A stretch of 64,000 nucleotides of DNA from Desertivirga xinjiangensis (GTDB lineage: Bacteria; Bacteroidota; Bacteroidia; Sphingobacteriales; Sphingobacteriaceae). The position numbers and the translations under genes were made by a program. The stretch is from the NCBI RefSeq assembly GCF_024436435.1, contig NZ_JAFMZP010000001.1:806001-870000 (forward strand), in the 5' to 3' direction. A model generated the notes under the pieces. The model was not told the origin of the DNA. It saw only the letters and a program-made list of their open reading frames with translations, and did no database searches. Of the stretch, positions 34,473 through 44,775 are shown piece after piece. The first letter of the stretch is position 1; each line of letters opens with the position of its first letter.

Positions 34473-35438
34473 TTAGTCGCTCACTTCAACCTCAAGGGAT
34501 TTAACAGTACCTGAACTGCCGTTTATACTGTTTTTACTTCCCACGAAGATGGAGGTATATTTTCCTGGTGTTTTGTATTGATAATGGAAGGTGAAATCGT
34601 CCAGTTTCTGCGTAGGGTTCTTCACGGCTTTGCCTATATCCGGAACAACCTTTCTTAAGTTGACAGGTCCTACAAATGCCCAGGATTCAGCCACAGCATC
34701 GGCAGCAGTCACAGTCGTGGCTCCGGTGATGATCAGCGAGGTGGTACCCACATTCCAGTTATATTTGTTTTGCAGGGTGTAGGCCGCAATTCCGGGACTA
34801 AAGGTGTCGACACCATAAACCTTATAAGCCGTTGTAGAAGTATTCATATTAGCGATCTCATAGCTGGTGCCATCCGGCAGAACGTTCCGGACGGAGAAAT
34901 TGCTGATGGTCCATTTGTTTTGAATGCTGCCGGCCTCTGCCATGTATTTAAATGCGATAAACACCGGCTTGTTCTCTTCCGCAAAATCTGAAAGATTGAT
35001 ATCGCCCGAGGAAACGGCACTGCTACCTCCGGTTGAAAGTGTTGCCCTGGATGTAATGGGTGTCCAGTTGGCTGCACTTATATTAGCTTTTGTACTTGCA
35101 GTATCACCCTTAACCACCCCTGCGAAATCTTGTGAGATCATGAGGTTCAGGGAATTCGGCTGGGAGCCGTTAGCCCTGATCGTCCGGAAACTCATGACCG
35201 CATTTCCCTCTGCCTCCGCTCTTCCCCTGTATTCATAACGACTACCCGGTTCTCCTGAATAAAAGGTGATCACGTCCGGATTACCGCTAAAGGTAAAATG
35301 TGCCGTATCCCGTATACTGAAGCTCTTTTTCTCAACAGACACTCCAAAGTCGGAAGTGCCCGGAGACAGGTCTTTTTCACAGCCGAAAACCAAAACGAGG
35401 CTTAATGCTGAAAGTGCTGTTTTTATATAGTTGTTCAT
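34473..35438 (-). CDS. DUF5017-like surface lipoprotein of the polysaccharide locus
   Basis: The protein has 321 residues with a lipoprotein signal (C20 in LVFGC). It is mostly beta-strand, with an N-terminal Ig-like part (FSIRDTAHFTFSGNPDVITFYSGEPG) and a C-terminal part ending YTSIFVGSKNSINGSSGTVKSLEVEVSD. This matches my memory of DUF5017 proteins that follow SusD genes. It probably sits on the cell surface and binds the glycan next to SusD. The binding role is inference from position, 45 bases after SusD. Confidence 0.75.
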   Translation of the reverse strand: MNNYIKTALSALSLVLVFGCEKDLSPGTSDFGVSVEKKSFSIRDTAHFTFSGNPDVITFYSGEPGSRYEYRGRAEAEGNAVMSFRTIRANGSQPNSLNLMISQDFAGVVKGDTASTKANISAANWTPITSRATLSTGGSSAVSSGDINLSDFAEENKPVFIAFKYMAEAGSIQNKWTISNFSVRNVLPDGTSYEIANMNTSTTAYKVYGVDTFSPGIAAYTLQNKYNWNVGTTSLIITGATTVTAADAVAESWAFVGPVNLRKVVPDIGKAVKNPTQKLDDFTFHYQYKTPGKYTSIFVGSKNSINGSSGTVKSLEVEVSD

Positions 35439-35483
35439 TTTAAATCTCTTTTATTGTCATCTAAAATTGCTGATTGCTTCTGA

Positions 35484-37097
35484 TCACCAGCCCGGGTTTT
35501 GAGTCATTGCCTTATTAACGTTGAGCTCGGATGCGGGAATGGGAAGCAATAAATATTTGGGAGATGATGCCGCCGTATTATATCCTATGATCCATCTGTT
35601 TCTATTGGTTGAAGTGGCGTTAGATGCCAGGATCTCAGTCGTCATTGCAGTCATCACCTCGTTAAAGATGCCCCATCGGATCAGATCTGGACGCCGGAGT
35701 GCTTCGAAACATAATTCCCTGGAGCGCTCATCTCTCAGGGCGTTCTCAAAGTCGGTTTCTGATAAAGCAGGATTTAGGTCGGCTTCAACACTTGGTACAT
35801 CCAGCGGCAAATTATAGGCCCTGCGGCGTACCTGGTTGATGGCATTGTATGCAAGGGGTGTCGCGCCATGAACCTCAAATTCGGCTTCAGCAAACATCAG
35901 CAGCACATCCGCATACCTTAAGATCGGGAAGTTTTGTCCGGTTCTGTATTGCTCTTTTGCAAAGGAGATGGGTTCGAAAAACCTTCTCCACTTACCCGAC
36001 TGGCGGTTAATGATACTGCTGGCAGGGTAGGGTACGCGGATCGCAGAAGTTGCAGTGCTGGTGAAAGAAAAAGGCGCGATGGCCCAATCCCTTCTGAAGT
36101 CGCCCGCCTGGTAGCGGTTGTACAATCTGATGGTGGTACGGATATTTCCAGATGCAAAACCCGTATCAAGGTTTCTGCAGTCTATCTGGTAGGTACCAAG
36201 GCGCCCTCCTTCATTATAGCTGGTGTTGCCACCATTCATATGGAAATCAGCTTCCCACATACTCTCTTTCACATCATAAACATCTTGTGCCTGGTTGATA
36301 AAGATCTGGCTGTAAGCCGAATTAGTTATTTTATTGTCGTAGGTGGTATTCAGTGCATGCTCATTGCTCTTGATCACTTTATCCGCCCAGTTTAATGCTT
36401 CCAGGTATTTTGACCCATCATTTACAGGGTTCCCGGCCATATACAGGCAGACCCTGGCAAGCATTCCCCATACGGTAGTTTGCGAGATGCGGCTCGAGTT
36501 TCCGATCGCACTAGCTTTCATTACTTTGGATTCCGCATCGGTCATATCCCTGATGATCTGGGTGTAAACATCTTTAGAGGGCGTTCTTGGGATCCTGACA
36601 TTATTAATGTCGTCTGTAGAACTTATCTTCAAAGGAACGTCTCCGTAATTGCTCACCAGCAGAAAGTGGTAAAACGCCCTCATGAAAAGAGCCTCTCCAT
36701 GGATCACCTTACGTTTGTCATCATCCATTACAGGACGGTTGATGTTTTCAATGAGAAGGTTTGCCCGCTCTATTCCCACATAACATTGTTCCCAGAGACC
36801 GCTAACGTAGGGGTTGGTTGCGTCGTGCTGGTAGAACATAGGGGCCGAAAATGAGTTCGGACTGTTTGGATAAAAAGATTCGTCGTTACTTAATCCAAAT
36901 TGGAACCACAAGGAGCTTGCATACAGGTATTCAGATCCCAAAGGATCATAAACACCAGCGAGCGCCAGGTTAAGATCGTTTTCACTCTGATAATAGTTTT
37001 CAGGTTGAATAAAATCTGTAGGTGTTTTGTCTAAAAGCTTTTCGCAGGATGTAAATAGTAACAATCCTGAAAATAATAGCATATATAGTGTTTTCAT
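35484..37097 (-). CDS. SusD/RagB-family glycan-binding lipoprotein
   Basis: The protein has 537 residues with a lipobox at C18 (LFTSCEKLLDKTPTDFI). The SusD layout is present: a TPR-rich helical frame and the C-terminal region with YADVLLMFAEAEFE, RDERSRELCFEALRRPDLIRWG and the closing LLLPIPASELNVNKAMTQNPGW. It captures glycans at the cell surface and closes over the SusC pore. The SusC gene is 18 bases upstream, as is usual. Confidence 0.95.
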   Translation of the reverse strand: MKTLYMLLFSGLLLFTSCEKLLDKTPTDFIQPENYYQSENDLNLALAGVYDPLGSEYLYASSLWFQFGLSNDESFYPNSPNSFSAPMFYQHDATNPYVSGLWEQCYVGIERANLLIENINRPVMDDDKRKVIHGEALFMRAFYHFLLVSNYGDVPLKISSTDDINNVRIPRTPSKDVYTQIIRDMTDAESKVMKASAIGNSSRISQTTVWGMLARVCLYMAGNPVNDGSKYLEALNWADKVIKSNEHALNTTYDNKITNSAYSQIFINQAQDVYDVKESMWEADFHMNGGNTSYNEGGRLGTYQIDCRNLDTGFASGNIRTTIRLYNRYQAGDFRRDWAIAPFSFTSTATSAIRVPYPASSIINRQSGKWRRFFEPISFAKEQYRTGQNFPILRYADVLLMFAEAEFEVHGATPLAYNAINQVRRRAYNLPLDVPSVEADLNPALSETDFENALRDERSRELCFEALRRPDLIRWGIFNEVMTAMTTEILASNATSTNRNRWIIGYNTAASSPKYLLLPIPASELNVNKAMTQNPGW

Positions 37098-37115
37098 AAC
37101 GTTCTTTTGTATAGT

Positions 37116-40100
37116 TTAAAACAGGATGTTCGCTCCTAGGGTGATCGTTCTTGGGCGGGGATAAGCGGAAAAGTCAACCCCTGGAGTTAGCACAGAATTA
37201 AATACACTTACTTCAGGGTCCACTCCCGAGTAGCCTGTCCAGGTAAACACATTCTGACTTGCCACATACGCTCTCAAGGATTTGATCTTAAGTTTTTGAG
37301 TGAGTTTTGCAGGGAAGCTGTATCCCAACTGCAGGGTTTTTAAGCGCAGGTAAGACCCGTCTTCAATGACACGAGAATTTGTCCCGGTAGGGGTAGTAGG
37401 GCCCCAGCCCATAAATCCGGCCCTGGGTAGCGACGCGTTGGGGTTTTCGGGTGTCCATCTGTCAAGGTAAGTGGCGTATTGGTTCAGGTTTGAGCGACCA
37501 AGGATATTCCCCTCAAACATATAGCGGTTTGCATTGAGAATGTCGTTTCCGTACGACCATTGAAAAAAGACGTTCAGGTCGAAGTTTTTGAACTTCAGCT
37601 CATTATTAAGTCCCCCGGTATGTATGGGAAGGCCCCTGCCAATGACGGCATAATCGTTGGCATCTACAGTGAAGTCTCCGTTAATATCTTTGAACTTAAT
37701 ATCACCAGGCTGTATCAGACTTCTGTTATTGCCATTCGTAGATATATTGTCCTTAAGAATGTAATTGCCTGTAGTGGTCATATCAAAGTCGGAATAACGA
37801 TACACTCCGTCGTAGATATAGCCGTACATCATGCCGATTTGATTTCCGGTCTTAGAGATGAATGCAGGTATGGTCCGGAAGTAAGTATCAAAAGGTGCAT
37901 AGGCAGGAATTGCTTCCTGGTTTTCGGCAAGACTTAAGATCTTGCTCTGGTTAAAGGAAATATTGAAGCTCGACTTCCAGCTGAACTTTCGCGAATTGAT
38001 ATTGGTGCTGTTAAGGCTGAATTCGATGCCCTGGTTTTGCACCGAACCTATATTCCGGTTGGCAAAGCTATAACCCTGCGAAAGAGGAACATTTGCGTTT
38101 AAAAGCAGGTCTCTGGTTCTCTTACGATAAACGTCTGCAGTGATGCTGATCTTGTTCCTGAATAATCCCAGGTCAAGCCCGATATCGGTTTGCGCAGTTG
38201 TTTCCCATTTAAGATCCTTGTTTCCCGCGTTTCCCGGAATGGCACCTGAGATGGTACCATTACCAAAAGTATATCCTTGCGGATTAATACCAACTATGAT
38301 ACTTGGCAGATAGGCAAATTCGCCGATCCGGTTATTTCCGGTCTTACCGTAACTTACCCTTAACTTTGCATCCGAGATAACATTAATGTTTTTCATAAAG
38401 TTTTCTTCGCTGAATCTCCAGGCGAATGCACCGGAAGGGAAATACCCCCAGCGATTGCCGGGACGAAATTTGGAGGAGCCATCTGCACGATAAGACAGCG
38501 TGACCAGGTACCGGTTCCTATATTTGTAATCTACTCTTCCCAGGAAAGAAACCAGTCCCCAGGAGCTTGATAAGGCTCTCACCGGCTGGGCAATGCCTTC
38601 ATCCAGACCGCTCAGCCCAAGCTGTGGATTGGGCAGGTTAGTGGCAGAGGCGCCATCACTTTCGAATTTGTAGCCGGATTGGGTAAAGCCGCCCAGGACC
38701 GTGAAATTGTGACGTTTTTTATACGTATGATAATAAGTAAGCGTGTTTTCATTGGTCCATGTGGTAGAAACATTGTTGAACACGCTGCCATTCACTCCAT
38801 TCTTAGATCCGAATTGAGTTCTCCTGTTGCCATACACAGTGGATGTATCGTTGAAGGCACTGTTTTGTCCCAAAGTAGTGTTCAGGCCTCCTGTGATGCG
38901 TAGTTTTAATTTAGGATTGATGGAATAATCCAGGTAGGTGTTCAGGATGGTGTTGCGGCTGAGGTTTTCTCTGAAGAGATGCTGTTGGTTGATCACCGGG
39001 TTCATCCTGAGATCCTGCGTTGGATCGACGGATGGATCAAACAACTCATCCACCAGGTCTGAGTTTCCTACAGAGAAGTTTCTGTAACCATAAACGCTGA
39101 AAAGGGTGTAGGCTGTTGAACTCTGACTGGCGGGGTTTGATGGAGAAATACCGTTTTGCTTGTTATTTGCAAGGTTTAGATACACTCCGCCCTTTAATTT
39201 TTTACTGAGGGTATGATCGAGTGCGAAAGATCCCTGGTATCTGCGGTAAGAAGAGTTGATAATGACACCATCCTGCGCGATAGCATTTCCGGATACACTA
39301 TACTTGGTTGTTTTACTGCCGCCTTTTATAGAAAGGGAGGTGTTAGACATTGGGGCGGTCCTGAAAAGCTGATCCTGCCAGTCAATGTTTTCTACCGTTT
39401 GGTAGTAATCTATACTGCGGCCCTCCGGGAGATAGATCGCCCGGGCGTCGGACGGACTTCTGTCAATCTGGTATTGAACAAATTCGTATGGCGACATAAG
39501 GTCCATCCGCTTCATATCTTTCTGGAGACCATAACTTGTACTCAAAGAAATTACCGGGGGGCCTTCTTTTCCGCGTTTTGTGGTGATGATGATCACTCCG
39601 TTTGCACCTCTGGAGCCGTAGATGGCTGTTGCAGAAGCATCTTTAAGGACTTCCATGGATTCAATTTCCTGAGGATTGAGAACATTGTTGTTCGGATCTT
39701 CTAAGGGAAAGCCATCTATAACATACAAAGGTGAATTGTCTTGTGTGATGGAGTTTGGGCCTCTTACAGTGATATTGACCGCTGAACCCGGCTGCCCGTC
39801 TACGGATGATACATTTACCCCCGCTATCCGGCCAGCAAGAGCTTCATCGAAAGATCTCACGGGAGCCTTATTCATGCTTTCTACTGAAACACTGGAGACA
39901 GCGCCTGTTAGATCGCCTTTTTTTGCAGTGCCGTATCCGATTACGATCACTTCCTGCAGATCATTTATCTTTTTATTCAGAACAATGGAGTAAAAAGTCT
40001 TGTCTGAAACATTGAGATGGTAGTCCTCAAAGCCAATTCCGCTGAATATCACTACATCGTTGTCTTGTACAACTAAACTGAAATTTCCTGAGAGGTCGGT

Positions 40101-40295
40101 TTGACTGCCAGTGGCTTTTCCTTTAATCTTTACAGAAATGGCCGCAAGCCCTTCTCCCTGGCTATCCTTAACTGTTCCTGAGATCTTCCTCTGGGCAAAT
40201 CCGGCGAGGGACAGGCTTAGGAAAATAAAGAGCAGCAGATAGTGTTTACAAGGAATTCGGCTGCCCCTAAATGGAGGAGTTGATCTTCTGAACAT
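37116..40295 (-). CDS. SusC/RagA-family TonB-dependent outer-membrane transporter
   Basis: The protein has 1059 residues with a signal peptide (to GFAQ). A carboxypeptidase-regulatory-like domain (36-110, KISGTVKDSQGEGLAAISVKIKG) is followed by the plug domain (about 115-240: IGYGTAKKGDLTGAVSSV, LYVIDGFPLEDPNNNVLNPQEIESMEVLKDASATAIYGSRGANGVIIITTKRG) and a large barrel ending ITLGANILF. It imports oligosaccharides across the outer membrane using TonB. It is the first gene of the - strand locus and is divergent from the hybrid sensor gene at 40534, which most likely controls it. Confidence 0.95.
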   Translation of the reverse strand: MFRRSTPPFRGSRIPCKHYLLLFIFLSLSLAGFAQRKISGTVKDSQGEGLAAISVKIKGKATGSQTDLSGNFSLVVQDNDVVIFSGIGFEDYHLNVSDKTFYSIVLNKKINDLQEVIVIGYGTAKKGDLTGAVSSVSVESMNKAPVRSFDEALAGRIAGVNVSSVDGQPGSAVNITVRGPNSITQDNSPLYVIDGFPLEDPNNNVLNPQEIESMEVLKDASATAIYGSRGANGVIIITTKRGKEGPPVISLSTSYGLQKDMKRMDLMSPYEFVQYQIDRSPSDARAIYLPEGRSIDYYQTVENIDWQDQLFRTAPMSNTSLSIKGGSKTTKYSVSGNAIAQDGVIINSSYRRYQGSFALDHTLSKKLKGGVYLNLANNKQNGISPSNPASQSSTAYTLFSVYGYRNFSVGNSDLVDELFDPSVDPTQDLRMNPVINQQHLFRENLSRNTILNTYLDYSINPKLKLRITGGLNTTLGQNSAFNDTSTVYGNRRTQFGSKNGVNGSVFNNVSTTWTNENTLTYYHTYKKRHNFTVLGGFTQSGYKFESDGASATNLPNPQLGLSGLDEGIAQPVRALSSSWGLVSFLGRVDYKYRNRYLVTLSYRADGSSKFRPGNRWGYFPSGAFAWRFSEENFMKNINVISDAKLRVSYGKTGNNRIGEFAYLPSIIVGINPQGYTFGNGTISGAIPGNAGNKDLKWETTAQTDIGLDLGLFRNKISITADVYRKRTRDLLLNANVPLSQGYSFANRNIGSVQNQGIEFSLNSTNINSRKFSWKSSFNISFNQSKILSLAENQEAIPAYAPFDTYFRTIPAFISKTGNQIGMMYGYIYDGVYRYSDFDMTTTGNYILKDNISTNGNNRSLIQPGDIKFKDINGDFTVDANDYAVIGRGLPIHTGGLNNELKFKNFDLNVFFQWSYGNDILNANRYMFEGNILGRSNLNQYATYLDRWTPENPNASLPRAGFMGWGPTTPTGTNSRVIEDGSYLRLKTLQLGYSFPAKLTQKLKIKSLRAYVASQNVFTWTGYSGVDPEVSVFNSVLTPGVDFSAYPRPRTITLGANILF

Positions 40296-40533
40296 AGCAT
40301 TAATAATTTAGGATATTACTGGTTATAAAATTAGAATATATTGGTTTTATTGCTTAATGATGCAAAATTGGAAGTTCGACATATATGGGGAGGGGTAAAA
40401 AATCGAATGAATGGGGCGGAAATTTATTATGGGCAAATTTATTTTGTCTTATTCGTATCGCATAAACTATATTTGGCTGTTGATAACCAAATTATTGAAC
40501 CCTCTTTAGTAAGTGGTATTGAATTGTGTTAAG

Positions 40534-43500
40534 ATGTTCGGGCACTTCACTGGTATCCTTCAGTTCTTTCTGATCGTTTCCTTTCTTACCGGCAATGCGC
40601 AGCCGCTTAAATTCAACAGTTTGGATATTGAGGACGGCCTGTCTCAGAATTCCGTTTTAAGTATAACGCAGGACAGTAAGGGCTTTCTTTGGCTGGGCAC
40701 GCGGGATGGCTTAAACCGCTACAATTCACACCAATTTGTAGTTTACAAACATTCAGCTTCCGATTCCACAACTCTCTCTGATAATTATATCACCGCACTT
40801 TTAAGCGATACCAGGGGGCGCTTATGGGTAGGTACGCGAAACGGGCTTAATCTTTATGATGGGAAAAGGAATTCATTCGAAAGGGTGAAAATAAAGAGAC
40901 CGGGCGCTGCTACAGGAAATCTGGCCATATCACATCTTTATGAAGACCGGAAAGGTCGTATCTGGGTCTCTTGCGAAGGTGCTCTTTTTGTGATTGAAGG
41001 TTATGAAGGATCTCAGAAAATAAAGCTGATTCCCCTGTCAGCCAGGAGAATTGTGTTTCGTTGTGTGTTTCAGGATAAAAAAGGCTGGTTTTGGATAGGA
41101 ACTTCCTCCGGTATTCTGAAACTGCTTGAACGAAATAACAAATTTGTACGCATAGCTCCCGCCGTACCGCCCGGTTTGCGGAATGTTCAGGTTAATAGTT
41201 TTTTTGAAGACCAGGTTTATAACTTGTGGATTGGAACGTCCGGAAACGGTTTATTCCTTTTCAGTGCATCTGCTGGCGGGTTCCGCAATTTCCTTCATCA
41301 GAGCAGGAGTAAAAACAGCCTGATCAATAACTATGTAAGGAGATTGTTAGCTGATGGAAAAGGAAGACTTCTTATTGGAACCCAGGAAGGCTTGTCTGTT
41401 TTGAACTTAAGTACTCATGAATTTGAAAACTATGTTCACAGTCCCTGGGATAAGAACAGCTTGAATCAAAATTCCATTCATAGTTTATTTAAGGACAATG
41501 CCGGAAATATATGGATCGGCACTTTCTTTGGAGGTCTTAATAGCTATTTTGCCTATAACACCCCCTTTGCTGTTTATAGCACCCGTACGCCCGGGATTTC
41601 TTTAACAAATAATGTTATTAGCTCTATCATTGAAGATGAGGGAGTGTTGTGGATTGGAACAGAAGGCGGGGGCATCAATTGTATTAACCGCAGTGCGGGA
41701 ACCCGTAGCAGCTTTACGCATGATGCAGGAAACCCGGCTAGTTTGGGTTCGAACCTCGTAAAGGTGATCTATAAAGACAAGAAAGGACTGATCTGGGTGG
41801 GAACACATGGAGGTGGTCTGAATTTGTTTAACCGCGAGAACAGGAGCTTTACCCGTTTTTTATACCAAAACAGGGAAACGGTTGGTTCTGAGATAACCGC
41901 TCTGTTAGACGATTCTAAAGGCAATTTTTGGGTGGGAACAGAAATCTCGGGACTTCACGTTTATCAGAAGAAAGGAAACAGCCTTTTACCTCTTCCGAAT
42001 AACAGAATAGCAGGGCTTACTAAAAAGATCTCCATTCTCGCCTTAGCAGAAACCAGCGACCGCAAGATATGGTTCGGAGGGCCTTCTGGCTTATATCAGA
42101 TAACTGGAAATAAGGTAAAGAAAATGAGTATATCCGGAGAAGCAGGCCTTTCTGCAGTAAACTGTATTGTTGAAGATGGAAACCGGAACGTCTGGATAGG
42201 AACCAAAAATGGCGGATTGATTTTGCTCAATTTGCAGGGAAAACTGCTGGCCAGGTACACAGTAAAAGAAGGTCTTGCTGATAATAATGTTTTGGGTGTG
42301 ATCCCTTACGACAAGGCAGAAATTTGGATCAGTACCGGAAAAGGGCTTAGTCGCTTCGATGCGAGTCACGAGATCTTTTACAATTATACAGAGGCAGACG
42401 GGATTGCCGGCAGAATATTCAATAATAATTCCTACTATAAAAGCAGTAAGGGAGAGTTCTTTTTCGGTGGATATGATGGTCTGACAAGTTTTTTTCCTGA
42501 CCAGATAGAGATCAATACGTTACAATCGCCGCTTTACTTAACCTCACTGAAAATTCATAACAGTGAGGCGTCTTCTTCAAAACCCGAAATCCGGTCCACC
42601 GGAGATATTAATTCTAAAGGAAAAATTACGCTGAGTCACGATCAAAACGTATTCTCCGTTGATTTTGCCATCCTGAACTTCATAAAACCTGCGAAGAACG
42701 AATACCTATATAAATTGGAGGGGTACGATGATGAGTGGAAAAGTACTTCGACGCCTTCGGTCACTTTTACCAACGTGCCTCCGGGGGCTTATACTTTACT
42801 GGTCAGGGCAAAAAATAACGATAGTAGCTGGATTGAGCGCTCCCTTTTAGGCATCACCGTGAACCCGCCTTTCTGGAAAACCTGGTGGGCGTATATAATT
42901 TACCTCCTGGTTTTATCCGGATTAGTTGTATTTGGATTGAGGCACATGCTTCTGAAAGCTATGTTAGACAAAAACCGGGAGCTGACACAGTTAAAACTAA
43001 ACTTCTTTACTAATATCTCACATGAGATCCGGACGCATCTTTCACTTATCACAGGGCCCGCAGAGAATTTACTGAAGGAAGGTTCTGCCGATCTCAAAGA
43101 CCAGCAGCAGCTGATCACTATAAGAAATAATTCTGAAAGTTTGCTGAAGCTTGTAAATGAACTTATGGAGTTCAGGAAGGCCGAAACGGGGCATCTGCAA
43201 TTGCATGTGCAGCAGTGGGACCTGCTTCCGATCCTGAAGGCAGCTATATCTTCTTATTATGAGGCTGCAGTTTCTAAAAATATCCAGGTCTCCCTGGAAT
43301 GTGATTACAGCCGGATGGAACTGTATTTCGATAAAGACCAATTGGAGAAGGTGATCTATAACCTGCTATCGAATGCTTTTAAATTTACTCCGCAAAACGG
43401 GTTTATCAGGGTAAGCGTGCAGGAGAGCAATGAACAGGTCGAAATTGCGATATCAAACACAGGGAAGGGAATTGCAAAGGAAAACATCAGTAAATTATTC

Positions 43501-44598
43501 GATAACTACTTTCAGGAAGACGATCATGGGAAGTCGAATACGGGTTATGGTATAGGGCTTGCCCTCTCCAGGAGTATCACTGAAGTCCATCAGGGGGCCT
43601 TAACCGTAAGCAGCGAGGAGCTTGGTTCCGATGATAAGCTGACTTGTTTTTCTCTGAAATTAAGAAAGGGCTATGGTCATTTTGACCCATCTTGGATTAA
43701 GAATGATCCTGCTCCTGAAAGGTACGGGCAGACGATTTCAGCCAGGCAGGAATTTGAGCAATTAGCAGAAAGCTCAGACAATGAAGGGTCTGCCTCGGCG
43801 GGTCTGACGCATTCTGTACTTATTGTGGAAGATAATGCCGAAATCAGGAAGCTGATAAAAGGCAGTTTGCATAATATGTTCCGGATTTATGAGAGTTCGA
43901 ACGGTATGGAAGCCATTGATTTTGTGAAACAAAATCTTCCTGATCTGATCATTACAGATGTAATGATGCCGGAGATGGATGGACTGGAACTCTGCCGGCG
44001 AATTAAATCTGACGAAAGCACCAGTCATATTCCGGTCTTTATGCTGACAGCAAAGAATACTGCAGAAAACCAGGTAAGCGGCTTGCAAACCGGCGCTGAT
44101 ATCTATATAAGCAAACCCTTCAGTCCGCGCGTTCTATTACTGCAGGTTGAGAATTTTTTTAAGGCCCGGGAGATTTTATGGAGACGTTTTGGGACCAAAC
44201 TCAGACTAGATCCGGGAATACCTTCTGAAATGCTGCCTGAATCAAAGGAGCCAAAGATGCATCCGCTTGATGAAGCTTTTCTTAACAAGATCACGGGGTT
44301 TGTCAATCAAAATATAGGCGAGCCGGAGTTTGGAGTAGCGAGCCTCTCTGCAATGGCTGCAATGAGTCAGCCGGTCTTATTTAAAAAGATAAAGGCGTTG
44401 ACAGGCTTGTCTGCCAACGATTTTGTAAAGTCACTAAGAATGAGGAGGGCAGCAGAGCTGCTTCTGGAAAATCATTACACCGTTTATGAGGTTTCTTACA
44501 TGGTGGGTTATGATAACAGTAAGTATTTCAGCAAAGAATTTAAAAAGCAGTTCAATGTTTCTCCGTCTGAATATTTTGGCAAAGTAAATCAGTCATAA
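40534..44598 (+). CDS. Hybrid two-component system regulator of the polysaccharide locus
   Basis: From MFGHFTGILQFFLIVSFLTGNAQ (signal peptide) the protein has 1354 residues; seven extra codons upstream would weaken the signal. The periplasmic sensor is two seven-bladed propellers of Reg_prop repeats (about 25-680, motifs DSKGFLWLGTRDGLNRY, GLIWVGTHGGGLNLF), then a Y_Y_Y domain (to 780). One membrane helix (WWAYIIYLLVLSGLVVFGL) follows. Then come HisKA with H830 in NISHEIRTHLSL, HATPase, a receiver with D1142 in ITDVMMPEMDG, and an AraC-type DNA-binding domain at the end. Such one-protein sensors bind an oligosaccharide and switch on the adjacent SusC operon. Confidence 0.95.
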   Translation: MFGHFTGILQFFLIVSFLTGNAQPLKFNSLDIEDGLSQNSVLSITQDSKGFLWLGTRDGLNRYNSHQFVVYKHSASDSTTLSDNYITALLSDTRGRLWVGTRNGLNLYDGKRNSFERVKIKRPGAATGNLAISHLYEDRKGRIWVSCEGALFVIEGYEGSQKIKLIPLSARRIVFRCVFQDKKGWFWIGTSSGILKLLERNNKFVRIAPAVPPGLRNVQVNSFFEDQVYNLWIGTSGNGLFLFSASAGGFRNFLHQSRSKNSLINNYVRRLLADGKGRLLIGTQEGLSVLNLSTHEFENYVHSPWDKNSLNQNSIHSLFKDNAGNIWIGTFFGGLNSYFAYNTPFAVYSTRTPGISLTNNVISSIIEDEGVLWIGTEGGGINCINRSAGTRSSFTHDAGNPASLGSNLVKVIYKDKKGLIWVGTHGGGLNLFNRENRSFTRFLYQNRETVGSEITALLDDSKGNFWVGTEISGLHVYQKKGNSLLPLPNNRIAGLTKKISILALAETSDRKIWFGGPSGLYQITGNKVKKMSISGEAGLSAVNCIVEDGNRNVWIGTKNGGLILLNLQGKLLARYTVKEGLADNNVLGVIPYDKAEIWISTGKGLSRFDASHEIFYNYTEADGIAGRIFNNNSYYKSSKGEFFFGGYDGLTSFFPDQIEINTLQSPLYLTSLKIHNSEASSSKPEIRSTGDINSKGKITLSHDQNVFSVDFAILNFIKPAKNEYLYKLEGYDDEWKSTSTPSVTFTNVPPGAYTLLVRAKNNDSSWIERSLLGITVNPPFWKTWWAYIIYLLVLSGLVVFGLRHMLLKAMLDKNRELTQLKLNFFTNISHEIRTHLSLITGPAENLLKEGSADLKDQQQLITIRNNSESLLKLVNELMEFRKAETGHLQLHVQQWDLLPILKAAISSYYEAAVSKNIQVSLECDYSRMELYFDKDQLEKVIYNLLSNAFKFTPQNGFIRVSVQESNEQVEIAISNTGKGIAKENISKLFDNYFQEDDHGKSNTGYGIGLALSRSITEVHQGALTVSSEELGSDDKLTCFSLKLRKGYGHFDPSWIKNDPAPERYGQTISARQEFEQLAESSDNEGSASAGLTHSVLIVEDNAEIRKLIKGSLHNMFRIYESSNGMEAIDFVKQNLPDLIITDVMMPEMDGLELCRRIKSDESTSHIPVFMLTAKNTAENQVSGLQTGADIYISKPFSPRVLLLQVENFFKAREILWRRFGTKLRLDPGIPSEMLPESKEPKMHPLDEAFLNKITGFVNQNIGEPEFGVASLSAMAAMSQPVLFKKIKALTGLSANDFVKSLRMRRAAELLLENHYTVYEVSYMVGYDNSKYFSKEFKKQFNVSPSEYFGKVNQS

Positions 44599-44775
44599 TT
44601 TATTTTTTAGCCCTAAATATTTTATTTATATAACCCATCAAGTCTTTTTCTTCCTGCAGTTTTGTCCTTTGGTCATTGCACCAGCTAATAAACCAAAGGC
44701 TTAGGCTAGTGTCGGTTTTCTCCTTAATAAACTAAAAACCGGCAAGCAAAGATTTTTCATTCTTAAGAGAATTCA

